A stretch of 64,000 nucleotides of DNA from Hormiphora californensis (taxonomy: Eukaryota > Ctenophora > Tentaculata > Cydippida > Pleurobrachiidae): the NCBI GenBank assembly GCA_020137815.1, contig CM035350.1, forward strand, positions 3,640,037-3,704,036. Reading direction: 5' to 3'. Made by a program: the position numbers and the translations under genes. Below are positions 54,403 to 64,000 of the stretch, in pieces. Positions within the stretch are counted from its first letter, which is position 1; each line of letters opens with the position of its first letter. The notes beneath the pieces were generated by a model. That model did not search any database and was not told where the DNA came from. It saw nothing but the letters and a program-made list of their open reading frames with translations.

Positions 54403-57400
54403 TTATTCGTTTCGTTTGTGAGGTGGCTTGTAGGATCCATGCCGTCCAGACTTCCCAGCGGTTACAAAACCATCGTTCTCTTGTCCGTCACCTTGTGATC
54501 GAGATCCTTGGTTCCGTGCTTCACCACCCTCAGGAGTAGAGCGGGATCCCTGGCCGGATCTTGGTGGGGCTGACGGGGGGAATGGTGTTATGGCGCAACT
54601 TGTTTGAGGGACCGCGCGGGCAAACTGCTGAAATGGTGTAGTTTACATGTGAGAGAGCCGCGCGCAAACTTACCTCCTCCGACGGGTTCCTGACGATTCT
54701 CAACCGGTACAGTTCGCTTCTGGAGGTTCAACTTTCTACGTCCACCAGTAGATGGGGCCTCGTCACGGGAAGGTTCATCTCTGCGGGGGCTCTCCCTTTG
54801 AGGACTGGCCTTACGGACACTGCTCCTCCAGCCACCACCATCACCCCGAGAATCCCTGTCACGGTCACCACGGCCGCCATAGTCACCACGGCCGCCATAA
54901 TCTCGGTCCCGATCACCGCGACCTCCAAAGTCTCGATCTCGATCTCCACGGCCAAAGTCTCGGTCTCGGTCCCCACGGCCTCCAAAGTCTCTGTCTCGAT
55001 CTCCACGGCCAAAGTCTCGGTCTCGGTCCCCGCGGCCTCCAAAGTCTCGAGTATCTCTTGAGTCCCTATCCCTGGCTCCCCGTGCATCATAGACATCACC
55101 TTTTCGTTCCTTCTCCCTGGCCTCTTTCTTTGCCATAACCTCAGCCTCTTTCTCCATCTGCTTCTTAGCAGCAGCCCTTGCCTCTTCCTCATCCCTCTGT
55201 CTTTCCTCCTTGAACTTTCTCAACTCTTCTTCTTTCTGTCTCTTCTTCTCCATCTCCTCCCGGGCTCGGGTCTCCTCGTTCCTCTTCCTGGTGAGGTCTC
55301 GGAGGATCTCCTGTTTCTTCTCCTCCCTCCTATCCGCCCTCGCAATCGCTATCTCTTCTTCGTAGTCTTCCAACTGTCGAGAGTATTCTTCCTCCTGCGG
55401 ATGGGCATTTAATTTAGTGGGATACCGGGTAACTAATTAGTAACTAACTAATTAGTAGACTGAGTATTCAGCCATTTCTTTTGCATTGGGTCAGATTTGA
55501 ATCTGCTTCTGCAGAAAATGGAAAAGCTGTGAAACACATACCAGTGAAGTGAGAAGGTCCGCAACAAAGTCATCCTTATCATCCTTCATCCTTAGCAGCC
55601 TCTCTCTGGTAGTGATATCCTGTTCTCTCTTTTTGATGGCCATCTCGATCTTGTCAGCCTCCTTCTTCTCCCACCAAACCTTGGTCTCCTTCTGGGTCTC
55701 CTCCCACTCATCCTCAAACAAGGGAATCTCAACCAGCCGCTGGGCTCGTGTGTTGTAGTCCAATCGACGCTCAACCTGATATATGGTGTGACCAAATGTT
55801 AACAACAATATAATAGTACACTTTTAATTTCGTTCATTTTAAAACTTATCATCCTGTTTCAAAAAGTCTTTCTCTCTCTCTCTCTCTCTCACCTGTCTCA
55901 TTTTCTGTTTGAACTCGTTCTTCTCCTTGCTCATGTACTCAATACCACGGGCCAGTAGGTCTTCCTCCTCCATTTCACAAAGCTCCTCCTCTGTGAGACC
56001 CTTGAAGGGCTCCTCTCCCACCTAACAGGGGCAGAAAATGGGTGAGCAAGGGCAGAGAACGGGGTGATAGGTGGGAGAGAATGGGACGATGGTCGGGAGA
56101 GAATGGGCGAGAAGGGGGTGATGGATAGGAGAGAAGGGGGCTCAGGTTAGTATAAAATATTTCAGCAGTACCTGTTCCATGAGCTTCTTGACACGTTCCA
56201 TCTTCAACAATTTATCCTTGTGTTTCTCTTCCCTTGCACTCCTCTCCTCAGTCCTCTTCTTCTCCTCCTCATCCCTTCGCTTGGTCTCCGCCTTGGCTGC
56301 CTCCACCCTCGTCTTCTCTCTCTCCTGCAGCTCGGCTCTCTCTTTCTCGGTGTTGAGGTTCTCATAATACTCCTTCCTGTTCTCGATCATTTCCTTTCGT
56401 TTGATCATGTTCTGCTGGTCCTTCTTGGCACCCTTCAGATAGTTGGAAATGGCATCGTGTCGTGCTTGCTCCTTCGCCTTCTGCACAGGGGAACAAGGGT
56501 TCGGTTAGTACAAAAAAACACAGTATATCACTGATGATCTACCGCTGGTAGTGAAACATTTGTTTTCTGTTAAAACCCTGTTGTTTGTATTTGTAGTATA
56601 TCACAGATCTGATAATGTCAAATATATTGTGGTATCTCACGTACAGCTTGAATCTGGGGGCAGATAAGTTGGACACTATGGTTGAGAGATCGGTGAAGGG
56701 ACACCTAACTGGTTCCTGAACATCTCACTAGGCATCTGCTGAACAGTAGGTCCACTGAGGGGGGATGGGTAATATTATATTGAGAATCATTCTAGTGCAG
56801 ATAGCCCGGATAATTCCTCTCTCTCTCACGTTCTGTTTCTACTGACTGTTTTTATACATCACTTTGTAACTGTTATGCTTGGTAACCATGGAAACTAAGC
56901 TGTGTGTATGCATCTAATCGATAACAGAGTAAACGATAACTCATCCTCTTAAATGGCATACTTTCTATCTACACAGAACTCGCTACTATCATTTATTACG
57001 GGACAATGACCCACATTTGTCCCCAACTAACACTGTTACATGTAACATTTAACACTGTTATACATGTAACATGTGCAATATATCTCTAATACCTTGACGT
57101 TTCCTCCCGTTGGTACTGGATGGTACTACCAAAGATGAAAGTGCCAGTGCTGTGGTCAATCCTCAGCTGGAGATCCAGAGTACGGGCAGGGTCAATAATT
57201 AACCGCTCCAGCTCTAGCTCCTCAATAAAGGGAATCAGAGAGACAACCTTGGACATGGTTATCTTGTCGTAAACCTAGGAAGAAGACTTTTGTAAGTCGT
57301 CATACTGCTGTGTTTTTAGTTGTTCAAATTGGGCGGGTCTAAACCAGACACGGTTTATTAATGAAGAGAGAGGATCTAGATAGATATGCAATTAAAGTAC

Positions 57401-60059
57401 AAACCTGAGCGAGTTGTCTCATGAGACGGAGGATGGCAACCTGTCGGACATCCTTCGTGTAGGCAGTCATGGAGGGGTACTTCTCCTCTACCCCCAGCAA
57501 CATGGTATGGATCTCTGAACACATCTGAAAGGAGAGTGGTAAATCCAGGGATATTGTGGAGTATAGTATAGACCTTCGAGAATCGTACCAAAAAGGGGGG
57601 GGGGACTACTCTAGGCCTGGGTATCATGGAGTAGGGGATATTTTCGAGACACCCTTGGTCCCACCCTTCCCGAAACACACACCCCTACCTTGAGTGGTTT
57701 GAAGTCCAATTCGAGAAGTTTAAAGAGAGGCTGGAGTTCCGGGTAGACCTTTCCAGGGATGCCATGTTTCACGATATCCTGCACTAGGGTGTCCCGGGTG
57801 GGAGCATGGGGCAACTCCAGATAACTAGCAAGGGTCATGTTCTTATCCTTTGTAGCGTTCTGCAGGTCGAGGTACTTCTCATTCTCGCTCATGGAGGAGG
57901 GAAGGGGAATGGCCAAGGTGGCCATGAGGACACCTGAAGCGAGCATCTGTTTTTCCTGCTCGGTGGCTGTTTTCTTGAGATCCGTAACCAGCTGGTAGTG
58001 TTTCATTAGTGCACACGCTTCAAACAACCTGATTAATTTGGGGGTCAGTGTCACAAAGTTATTGGGGAGGAAGGAGGCAGAATTTATAGAATATAGGGTA
58101 TACATTACCTGTTACTAGCCTTGCTAAAAACGAGGGCCTGTTGCTTGTAGTAGTTGGCTAGGGCCTGAGGTTTAGGTCGCTTCTTGCTGAGCTGCATTAA
58201 CGAGTGGATATCGTGGATCGTCTTGATTGCTTCCTGGGATATTATCATTATTACCAGGCTCCTCTAGTGTAGGACTGTATTGGATATTACCCATCAATAT
58301 CCAAGTCAAGAATTAATTTATCTCACCTGCCAGAGGTTGATATTGATGGCACAGTTTATCTCACCTGCCACAGGTTGATATTGATGGCACAATTTATCTC
58401 ACCTGCCACAGGTTGATATTGATGGCACAGTCCAGCTGGTGTAGTCTGGTATCCAGATGAAGTTGTAGGGACACCGGATCATTCAGATTGACCGAGTTGG
58501 TCTGATGACTATGCTTGATCACCAGGTTCAGATGGTTCCTGACACTGTCCGATAGCTTACGGAACTCAGCTTTTCGCTCGTACTTGATACAGAAATTGAA
58601 CGCTGTATGTGAGAGAGAAGACGAATTATTGGAGTTGTCAAATAAACGGTGTATCTCTAGTATCTCTAGTATCATACCCGGTCTAGATACCACTGATGGT
58701 ATTGTGGCAACCTAAAACCAGGCACCATGGCAACCTAAAACACCTACCCACTTGGTCACTATGGCAACCTAAAACACCTACACACTTGGTCACCATGGCA
58801 ACCTAAAACACCTACCCACTTGGTCACCATGGCAACCTAAAACACCTACCCACTTGGTCACCATGGCAACCCAAAACACCTACCCACTTGGTCACCATGG
58901 CAACCCACAACACCTACCCATCTGGGCGATATCCTGGTAGAGTTTCTCCACCTTGTTGTTGTTCTTTAAAATATCCAGAACATGCCTGTAAACCTCCCAC
59001 AGGAACTTTACCCAAGGTGTCAGCACGGTCCTGTCAGCTCGATCTTGACTGTCCTCTCCAGAAACTGTAGCCAACATCAGACTGGGAAGTTTAGTTCGAT
59101 CAGGGGTTGAAGGTGAGTGGTGAAATATATTAGTGTTTGAAGGAATTGTTTCAGATAATAGTTGTCAGCAGGGTCTTTGCAGCGATCAAGTGTGGAATCA
59201 TAAACGAGAACACCGGCGGGGGTTCTCTCCCCAGGCAAGTGCCAGGGGAGAGAGAGACTTCCCCTACTTCTCGGTGAGTGGGAAATCCTTACTTCTCTGG
59301 GGTGTACACCATATCAAGATCGTCTACATCAGCCAGGGTCTCCTTCGCCTCCCTGCTCGCCTCCTCAGCCCTGTTCTCAGCCATCTGTACAAACCTCCTG
59401 ATAACCTGAAAAGTGGGGTTGGGGTTTAATAGGGTGGGGGGGGGGGGAGTTATGAAAAATGGGGGGTTAAAGAGTGGGGGAGTTATAAAAATTGGGGGGG
59501 GGGGGGGTAGTTACTAGTTGTCAAAGTGATTATACTGGAATCAACTACTATTTTCAAACTACTCAAATAATATGAATTTTCTCTCTCTAGGGAATTCAGG
59601 TCTTACCTTCTCCAGTGAGTTGATATCAGTGTTCTGGGTCAGAATCTTGTACTGGTATAGACCCTCCTTGGCAGCGTGCCCTTTCTTCAGATCAACACAT
59701 AGCTCCAGGTACTGGTTGATGATGGGCTCGTGCACGTCATGCTGATATTGCCGGTGACGTCTCATCCGGAGAACCTGGGGGGGGGAGGGGGAGTTATCAT
59801 TATAAGGTGTAGTTCCCCAGCTAGAAGACCAATCCAAGACCAATACTCTTCATGGCAACTGACATCTCACCTCGGTTACCATGGTAACTGACATCTCACC
59901 TCGGTTACCATGGCAACTGACAACTCACCTTGGCTACCATGGCAACTGACAACTCACCTCGTGCAGGGTATCGAGGGCATCGGTGTAGTTTTGGACGCGG
60001 ATGAACTCCAACGCCCGGCGTAAAGCATGCTCCGGATTATTGTAGTACACCATTGGCAT
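54403..60059 (-). CDS. EIF3A: Translation initiation factor eIF3 subunit a
   Basis: Exons (minus): 59958-60059, 59607-59774, 59293-59405, 58918-59081, 58403-58602, 58109-58233, 57689-58028, 57405-57524, 57093-57273, 56641-56754, 56172-56480, 55893-56021, 55542-55775, 54675-55394 and 54403-54569. The product follows eIF3a throughout: PE(N/H)AL(K/R)RA start, [39 protein letters not shown], the PCI-domain stretch, the RIDHSTGTF segment, then a long Glu/Arg/Lys coiled-coil region and a tail of [10 protein letters not shown]-type decapeptide repeats like the Asp/Arg repeats of vertebrate eIF3a. eIF3a is the scaffold of the eIF3 octamer on the 40S subunit. In exon 56641-56754 the frame breaks near 56704 by one base, although both sides match the family. 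Several introns carry donor-containing tandem repeats. Confidence 0.93.
58321..58432. repeat. 38-bp tandem repeat of eIF3a exon end plus donor
   Basis: Three copies of a unit that, on the minus strand, reads CATCAATATCAACCTGTGGC then AG and GTGAG. The unit contains the last codons of exon 58403-58602 and its splice donor (donors at about 58402, 58364 and 58326). Confidence 0.9.
58705..58920. repeat. 34-bp tandem repeat with donor in eIF3a intron
   Basis: About six copies of a unit with GGTCACCATGGCAACC and ACACCTACCCACTT. On the minus strand each copy contains GGGTAGGTG, the same as the true donor at 58917. Confidence 0.9.
59850..59960. repeat. 29-bp tandem repeat with donor in eIF3a intron 1
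   Basis: About four copies of a unit with CATGGCAACTGACAACTC and ACCTCGGTTAC. On the minus strand each repeats GAGGTGAG, the exon 1 end and donor. Confidence 0.9.
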
Positions 60060-60102
60060 ACTATTATATGGAGATGAGGATATTATGTTGTAATACTACC
60101 GG

Positions 60103-61092
60103 CCCAGTGTCAAAAAGCCACGAATATGCGAATCTAATTTCCAATGCTTTTAGAGAAAATAATGCCAAAATAATGCCAAAATAATGCCAAGCCTAGTTCC
60201 CCAATCACACACATTTGTCTGTAAATTACAGTGTAATGTGAACCCAAAACAAGAAATTATACAGCTGTTTCTCCCCTCACTCTCACCCTCTCTCCTCTAT
60301 TCTTCTCTCTCCCTTTCTCTCTGTCTATCTCTATCTCTCTCCCTCTCTCTATCTCTCTCTCTGTCTCTCCCTCACTCTCTCTCTCTCTCTCTCACCCACT
60401 CTCTCTTTCTCTCTCACCCACTCTCTCTTTCTCTCTCACTTCCTCTCTCTCCCTCTAATTAGCTCGTGCTAATAAGGTAGTATGGTAGGTATCAGATTTC
60501 ATGGGATTCTGAGATTCTAAGGCATTATTTTTGCGTGTTAATTGGGACTCTGAGGGACTCTGGGGCATTATTGGGACTCTGGGGGCATTATTGGGACTCC
60601 AGAATCCAAATAATGCCCTCCTTAGTTTATCACTCAAACCTGTTTTTTAGCTTCTAAAACAATTCTACGAGATAGACAATCACTATAAGGGTCACATAAA
60701 ACAAAATAAGGAGAGTTGATGTACCACAAATTAAAACAATTAACCTATTTTATAATTAACTTAATTAAAAAATTAAATTATTAAAAAAATTTTTCTTCAA
60801 ATTTCGCTAGATTTTTATTTAAAATGACTTATTATGATAGGGAATGGTTCCCGGGTGCTCTATAAAGTCATTCCAAGCACCAAATTCATGCAAAATTGAC
60901 AAATTTCAACAGAGTCTCAAAATGGCATTATCAGGCATTATTTAAACAGATGCCCGAATAATCGAATAAACTGTTAACTAATGCCTTCTATGTACTATCT
61001 AGTATCATTGCCAACACTTTTTAGTTAGAAAATAATGCCTTTTTTAAGAAATTTTCAGAGTCTAATGCCTTTCGAAATAAGTTGACACTGGG
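60103..61092. mobile_element. ~990-bp non-autonomous hAT-like element
   Basis: Inverted ends CCCAGTGTCAA/TTGACACTGGG, flanked by a perfect 8-bp duplication ACTACCGG (60095-60102 and 61093-61100). The interior has many ATAATGCC and GGCATTAT motifs in both orientations near the ends (subterminal repeats), and a CT-rich microsatellite in the left half. No transposase frame. It sits between EIF3A and KATNB1, inserted into a short tandem repeat. Confidence 0.8.
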
Positions 61093-61104
61093 ACTACCGG
61101 AGGG

Positions 61105-61205
61105 GGCCACGGGGATATTATGTTGTTTTACTAGGAGAAGGGGGATATTATGTTGTAATACTAGGAGAAGGGGGATATCATGTTGTAATACTAGGAGAGG
61201 GGATA
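61105..61205. repeat. ~30-bp tandem repeat
   Basis: Three to four copies of GGGGATATTATGTTGTAATA with linker; a further copy at about 60078-60100 lies on the other side of the hAT-like element, so the array was split by the insertion. Confidence 0.85.
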
Positions 61206-61650
61206 TATCTGGGATAAAGCAAGATAAGTACAACACGGACATATACTTGTTATTCAGGTAAGATGGTAAGGAATCGTCGCATTAGATGCAACAAGGGATA
61301 AAAGTGAGGGTTTCTGGATTGCAGACTATAAGATCTGTTTATTAGGTAAATATTTACAAAGAGGTGTACGATATATAAATTAACTTTCTACACGTAAAAA
61401 GAACACCCTTCTTTTATTGAAGTTCTGACAAATATAGATTGTTGTTCTTCTCACCTCTCTCTCCCAAGAATCAAGAATGTGTCTTTCTCTCACTCTCTGA
61501 AAAAAAGAAAGAAAAAACTTCCACACGTTCTAAAAAATCTGATAACACAAGCGCATGACGCATGCAAAGGTGCCTACCTAGCAACTAGGGGTAAATAAAG
61601 AAAATTACAATTCGAGTGTTCTCGATAACACTATGGCCAACAACAACGCC

Positions 61651-63761
61651 TCAGTAGTACGACTCGGATAGTTTGATGATCTCCCTAAACGCACTCCCCA
61701 GTTTGCCCTGGGTTTGGGAATGTCGGGTTACCTCCCTTGAAATATTGGCAATCTGCTGGTGACACAAATGGCACTTCTTGTACCGCTCCTCTCTCGTGAT
61801 ATCGATATGTCCCCCAACCGGGGGTGCATTGATATTGTCCTTGATCAGTTGTCCGAAACTCTTGATCACGTGTTTAAGGGTGGCACACGCCACCAGAAGG
61901 TGGTTCTCGTGTTTGGAATGGAACAGGACACGAAGGGAGGGCAGGACAATGGTACACACGTGGAGGTCCCACACCGCGGGGCGAGCCAGCAACACCTGAG
62001 AGAGGGCGACATTAATTAGTTGACAATAATTAGTTGATAGGATGGTTATCTCGGGGTGCCTACCAACGAATCGGGACATGATCATTGTTCCTACATGATA
62101 TAACTATACCAGTCAATTAAAATTAGACAATCCCCAACCCCAAACAGGGTATTATAATACCTGGAAAAGATCAACGGTGACACCCTGATCATCCAAACCA
62201 AGAGCAACATCTAGTGCCTCCTTCAAGTCGCCCTTAGCCCACACACTCTTGACCAGCTGGAGATTTCGTAACCTCTCCTCCAGGTTATCCCTGCAGAAGA
62301 AAGATAGTAAGAAAGAGACATCTACAGGAAACTTTATAATCGTCAAATTATCGTCAGAGGGGTAGATGTATGTATGGTATCCCTACCTGAGGCTCCTATG
62401 TCCAGTAGCTGCGTGGTGTAGAAAATCACTTTCCGTCACAGTCTCTGTTGGCCCTTTGTTGTCTAGTAAACTAATCTTGGCGATGGCTGCCGGGTTGGGT
62501 TCAGCTGCAGGTGGTGTGGGTTGTTTGTCCCTCCTGAAGGGTACCTGACCCTGAGATGTCGGTGCCTGTTGTTCCCAGTGGTGCAGATTCTTCCTTGCAC
62601 GTGGGGGTGTTCTCTGGAGGGCGCCACGTACTGCAGGGGGCGGGGCCATGTCCCCTCCTACCGCTGCCGCTGCTGGTTTTGGGGCTGGAGCTGATGGAGT
62701 TTCGGCAGGAACGGCGGTTTCAACTAGAGGTGTTAGATCACCGTTGAATGGTTTTAACTTGGCAATATCAACCACCCAAACAGACACATTTGTGTGTTGA
62801 TAGGACGCTCCCATGAGCTGGCCACTCTGTACAGCCAAATCGGACACCTTCCCCCAGAACAGGCAGAGACTATCGTAGACTCGGGCGGGCTCCCAGCCGT
62901 ATACCCTCAAACTATCCTCTGCACCACTAAACAATGCCTCTCCCTCAGGACTATACACCACTCTGCGGATTGGTTTCGCTTGTGGGCTTGTCGTGGATAC
63001 CAAATCAAAGGTCTCCAAATCCCAGAATTTCACCGTTTTGTCCGAGGATGATGTCGCCAGCAGCAGCTCACAAGGGTGAAACTGAATATCAGTTATACCA
63101 GCGTCATGTTGGGTGAACTCGTGGAGTACCTTGGAGGAACCCAGGTCCCACAGTTTTACCAACCCATCCTCAGATCCGGTGACAACCCATTTACCGTCCG
63201 GGCTAAACTTGAGACAGTTTATTTTACCGCCGTGACCCTTGTATGTACACAAGCAGCCCTGTCTCCGCGTATCCCATAACCGCACATTGGTGTCCATGGA
63301 ACCAGAGGCAAGGAACTTGCCAAATGGGTGAAACCCGATCGAGGAAACATTGGCTTTGTGCCCAGAAAGAGTGCGGATCACTTGAGCACGGTCAATATGC
63401 CACACTTTCAAAGTCCCAGATGCACTTCCACCGACCACGTGTTCCTCGGAGCAATCGAAGCCCACGCAATCAACGCCGCTTGTGTGTCCAGAGAGACTTT
63501 GTGTGACCGTAGGTGACCCTATGGTCCATAAGTTTACCTGCAAAAAGGAAACAATGTACAGATATGAACAACAAAAATGTTTGCTACAGTTTTATGGCCT
63601 TGTCGATATGATGCAGCTTCATTCGTAAATCTTACTTTTCTGTCCTCTCCACCGGTTGCAAGTAATCTGGCTGATTTAGGACTGATCGAGAGACAGTTAA
63701 CGTTTCCGCCGTGAGCTGCAAACTCCTGGAGCCGCCATGCTCGTTTGCTTTGAAACGTCAT
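61651..63761 (-). CDS. KATNB1: Katanin p80 WD40 regulatory subunit
   Basis: Exons (minus): 63636-63761, 62387-63537, 62161-62290 and 61651-61995, in phase. The product is about 580 residues. Six WD40 repeats fill residues about 10-300 ([40 protein letters not shown] motifs). A Pro/Ala-rich linker follows, then the C-terminal con80 domain ([19 protein letters not shown] ... [14 protein letters not shown] ... GSAFREI). Katanin p80 targets the p60 AAA ATPase to centrosomes and microtubules for severing. The linker is somewhat shorter than in vertebrates, so the protein is near the short end for the family. The start is the ATG at 63761, which opens the conserved [12 protein letters not shown] first repeat. 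Confidence 0.93.
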
Positions 63762-63849
63762 AACATAAGGGCTCCAATTCTAGAGGTGTTATATTGTAAT
63801 GATAAAGGAACAAAAACAATCAATATTGATTAGCTCAAAGGCAGGGACA

Positions 63850-64000
63850 CTTCGGCCAGGGGACAGCCAGTGGGGTTGAAGGGGGCGAACCCCGGGGGGG
63901 TACCAACCTATTTTTTTGTATTTTTTTGTATTTTTTTGTACGGTCCGTACAAAAAAATAACCAAAATTCCCTGCTTTTTCCGTACAAAAAATACGAAAAA
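63850..64000. repeat. Tandem ATTTTTTTGT and inverted repeat at window edge
   Basis: Three copies of a GTATTTTTTT unit, then GTACGGTCCGTAC (palindrome), then the inverted poly-A counterpart and CGTACAAAAAATACG. Probably the end of a repeat that continues past the window. Confidence 0.5.

Noticed and set aside
54728-55192. ORFs opposite and out of frame in the EIF3A tail
   Set aside because: Shadows of the Asp/Arg/Gly repeat coding sequence of EIF3A.

Overview
The window is nuclear DNA of an intron-rich multicellular animal. Canonical GT-AG introns of roughly 50 to 800 bases interrupt almost every gene. The proteins are typical of metazoans: a stimulatory G-protein alpha subunit, an Ig/Kazal/VWD secreted protein, katanin p80, eIF3a, Rabex-5, BROX and a ciliary thioredoxin/NDK protein. 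A non-bilaterian animal (sponge or cnidarian grade) is my best guess. It rests on compact genes, a Methyltransf_FA-like plus sushi secreted protein and the density of small DNA transposons; it is an inference, not something the sequence proves.

Layout. 0-2.9 kb: an NME8/TXNDC3-like gene (-) with a small nucleoredoxin-like gene (+) nested in one intron. 4-9.4 kb: two tandem MPPED-type metallophosphoesterase genes (+) separated by two DNA-transposon remnants; the second carries a duplicated exon. 9.7-18.9 kb: four genes on the + strand, a Rabex-5-like VPS9 GEF, NDUFA7, a DEAD-box helicase that runs into a corrupted homopolymer block (13.64-15.07 kb), and BROX with a CaaX end. 19.2-21.4 kb: an intronless secreted Ig-Kazal-Ig-VWD protein (-). 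23.3-24.7 kb: the C-terminal exons of a G alpha s gene (-). 25-47 kb is gene-poor: microsatellites, minisatellites, retroelement fragments, a ZYG11/ZER1-like fragment, a frameshifted NOL8-like C-terminal fragment, two LINE reverse-transcriptase fragments, a tRNA-like SINE, two long foldback elements with 9-bp target duplications, several MITE families and one small secreted sushi protein gene. 48.5-63.8 kb is gene-dense again: an unrecognised multi-exon gene (+), DUS2 (+), EIF3A (-) and KATNB1 (-).

The genes do not form a pathway. They are housekeeping, ciliary/cytoskeletal, trafficking and signalling loci packed between transposon-rich stretches. The most interesting structure is in the repeats: two foldback elements whose perfect 9-bp target duplications suggest Mutator-like elements, and a recurring pattern in which intronic minisatellites start at, and contain copies of, a splice donor or acceptor. 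Several reading frames break by a single base in otherwise well-conserved genes. Together with the homopolymer block this suggests residual consensus errors, so apparent pseudogenes should be read with caution.
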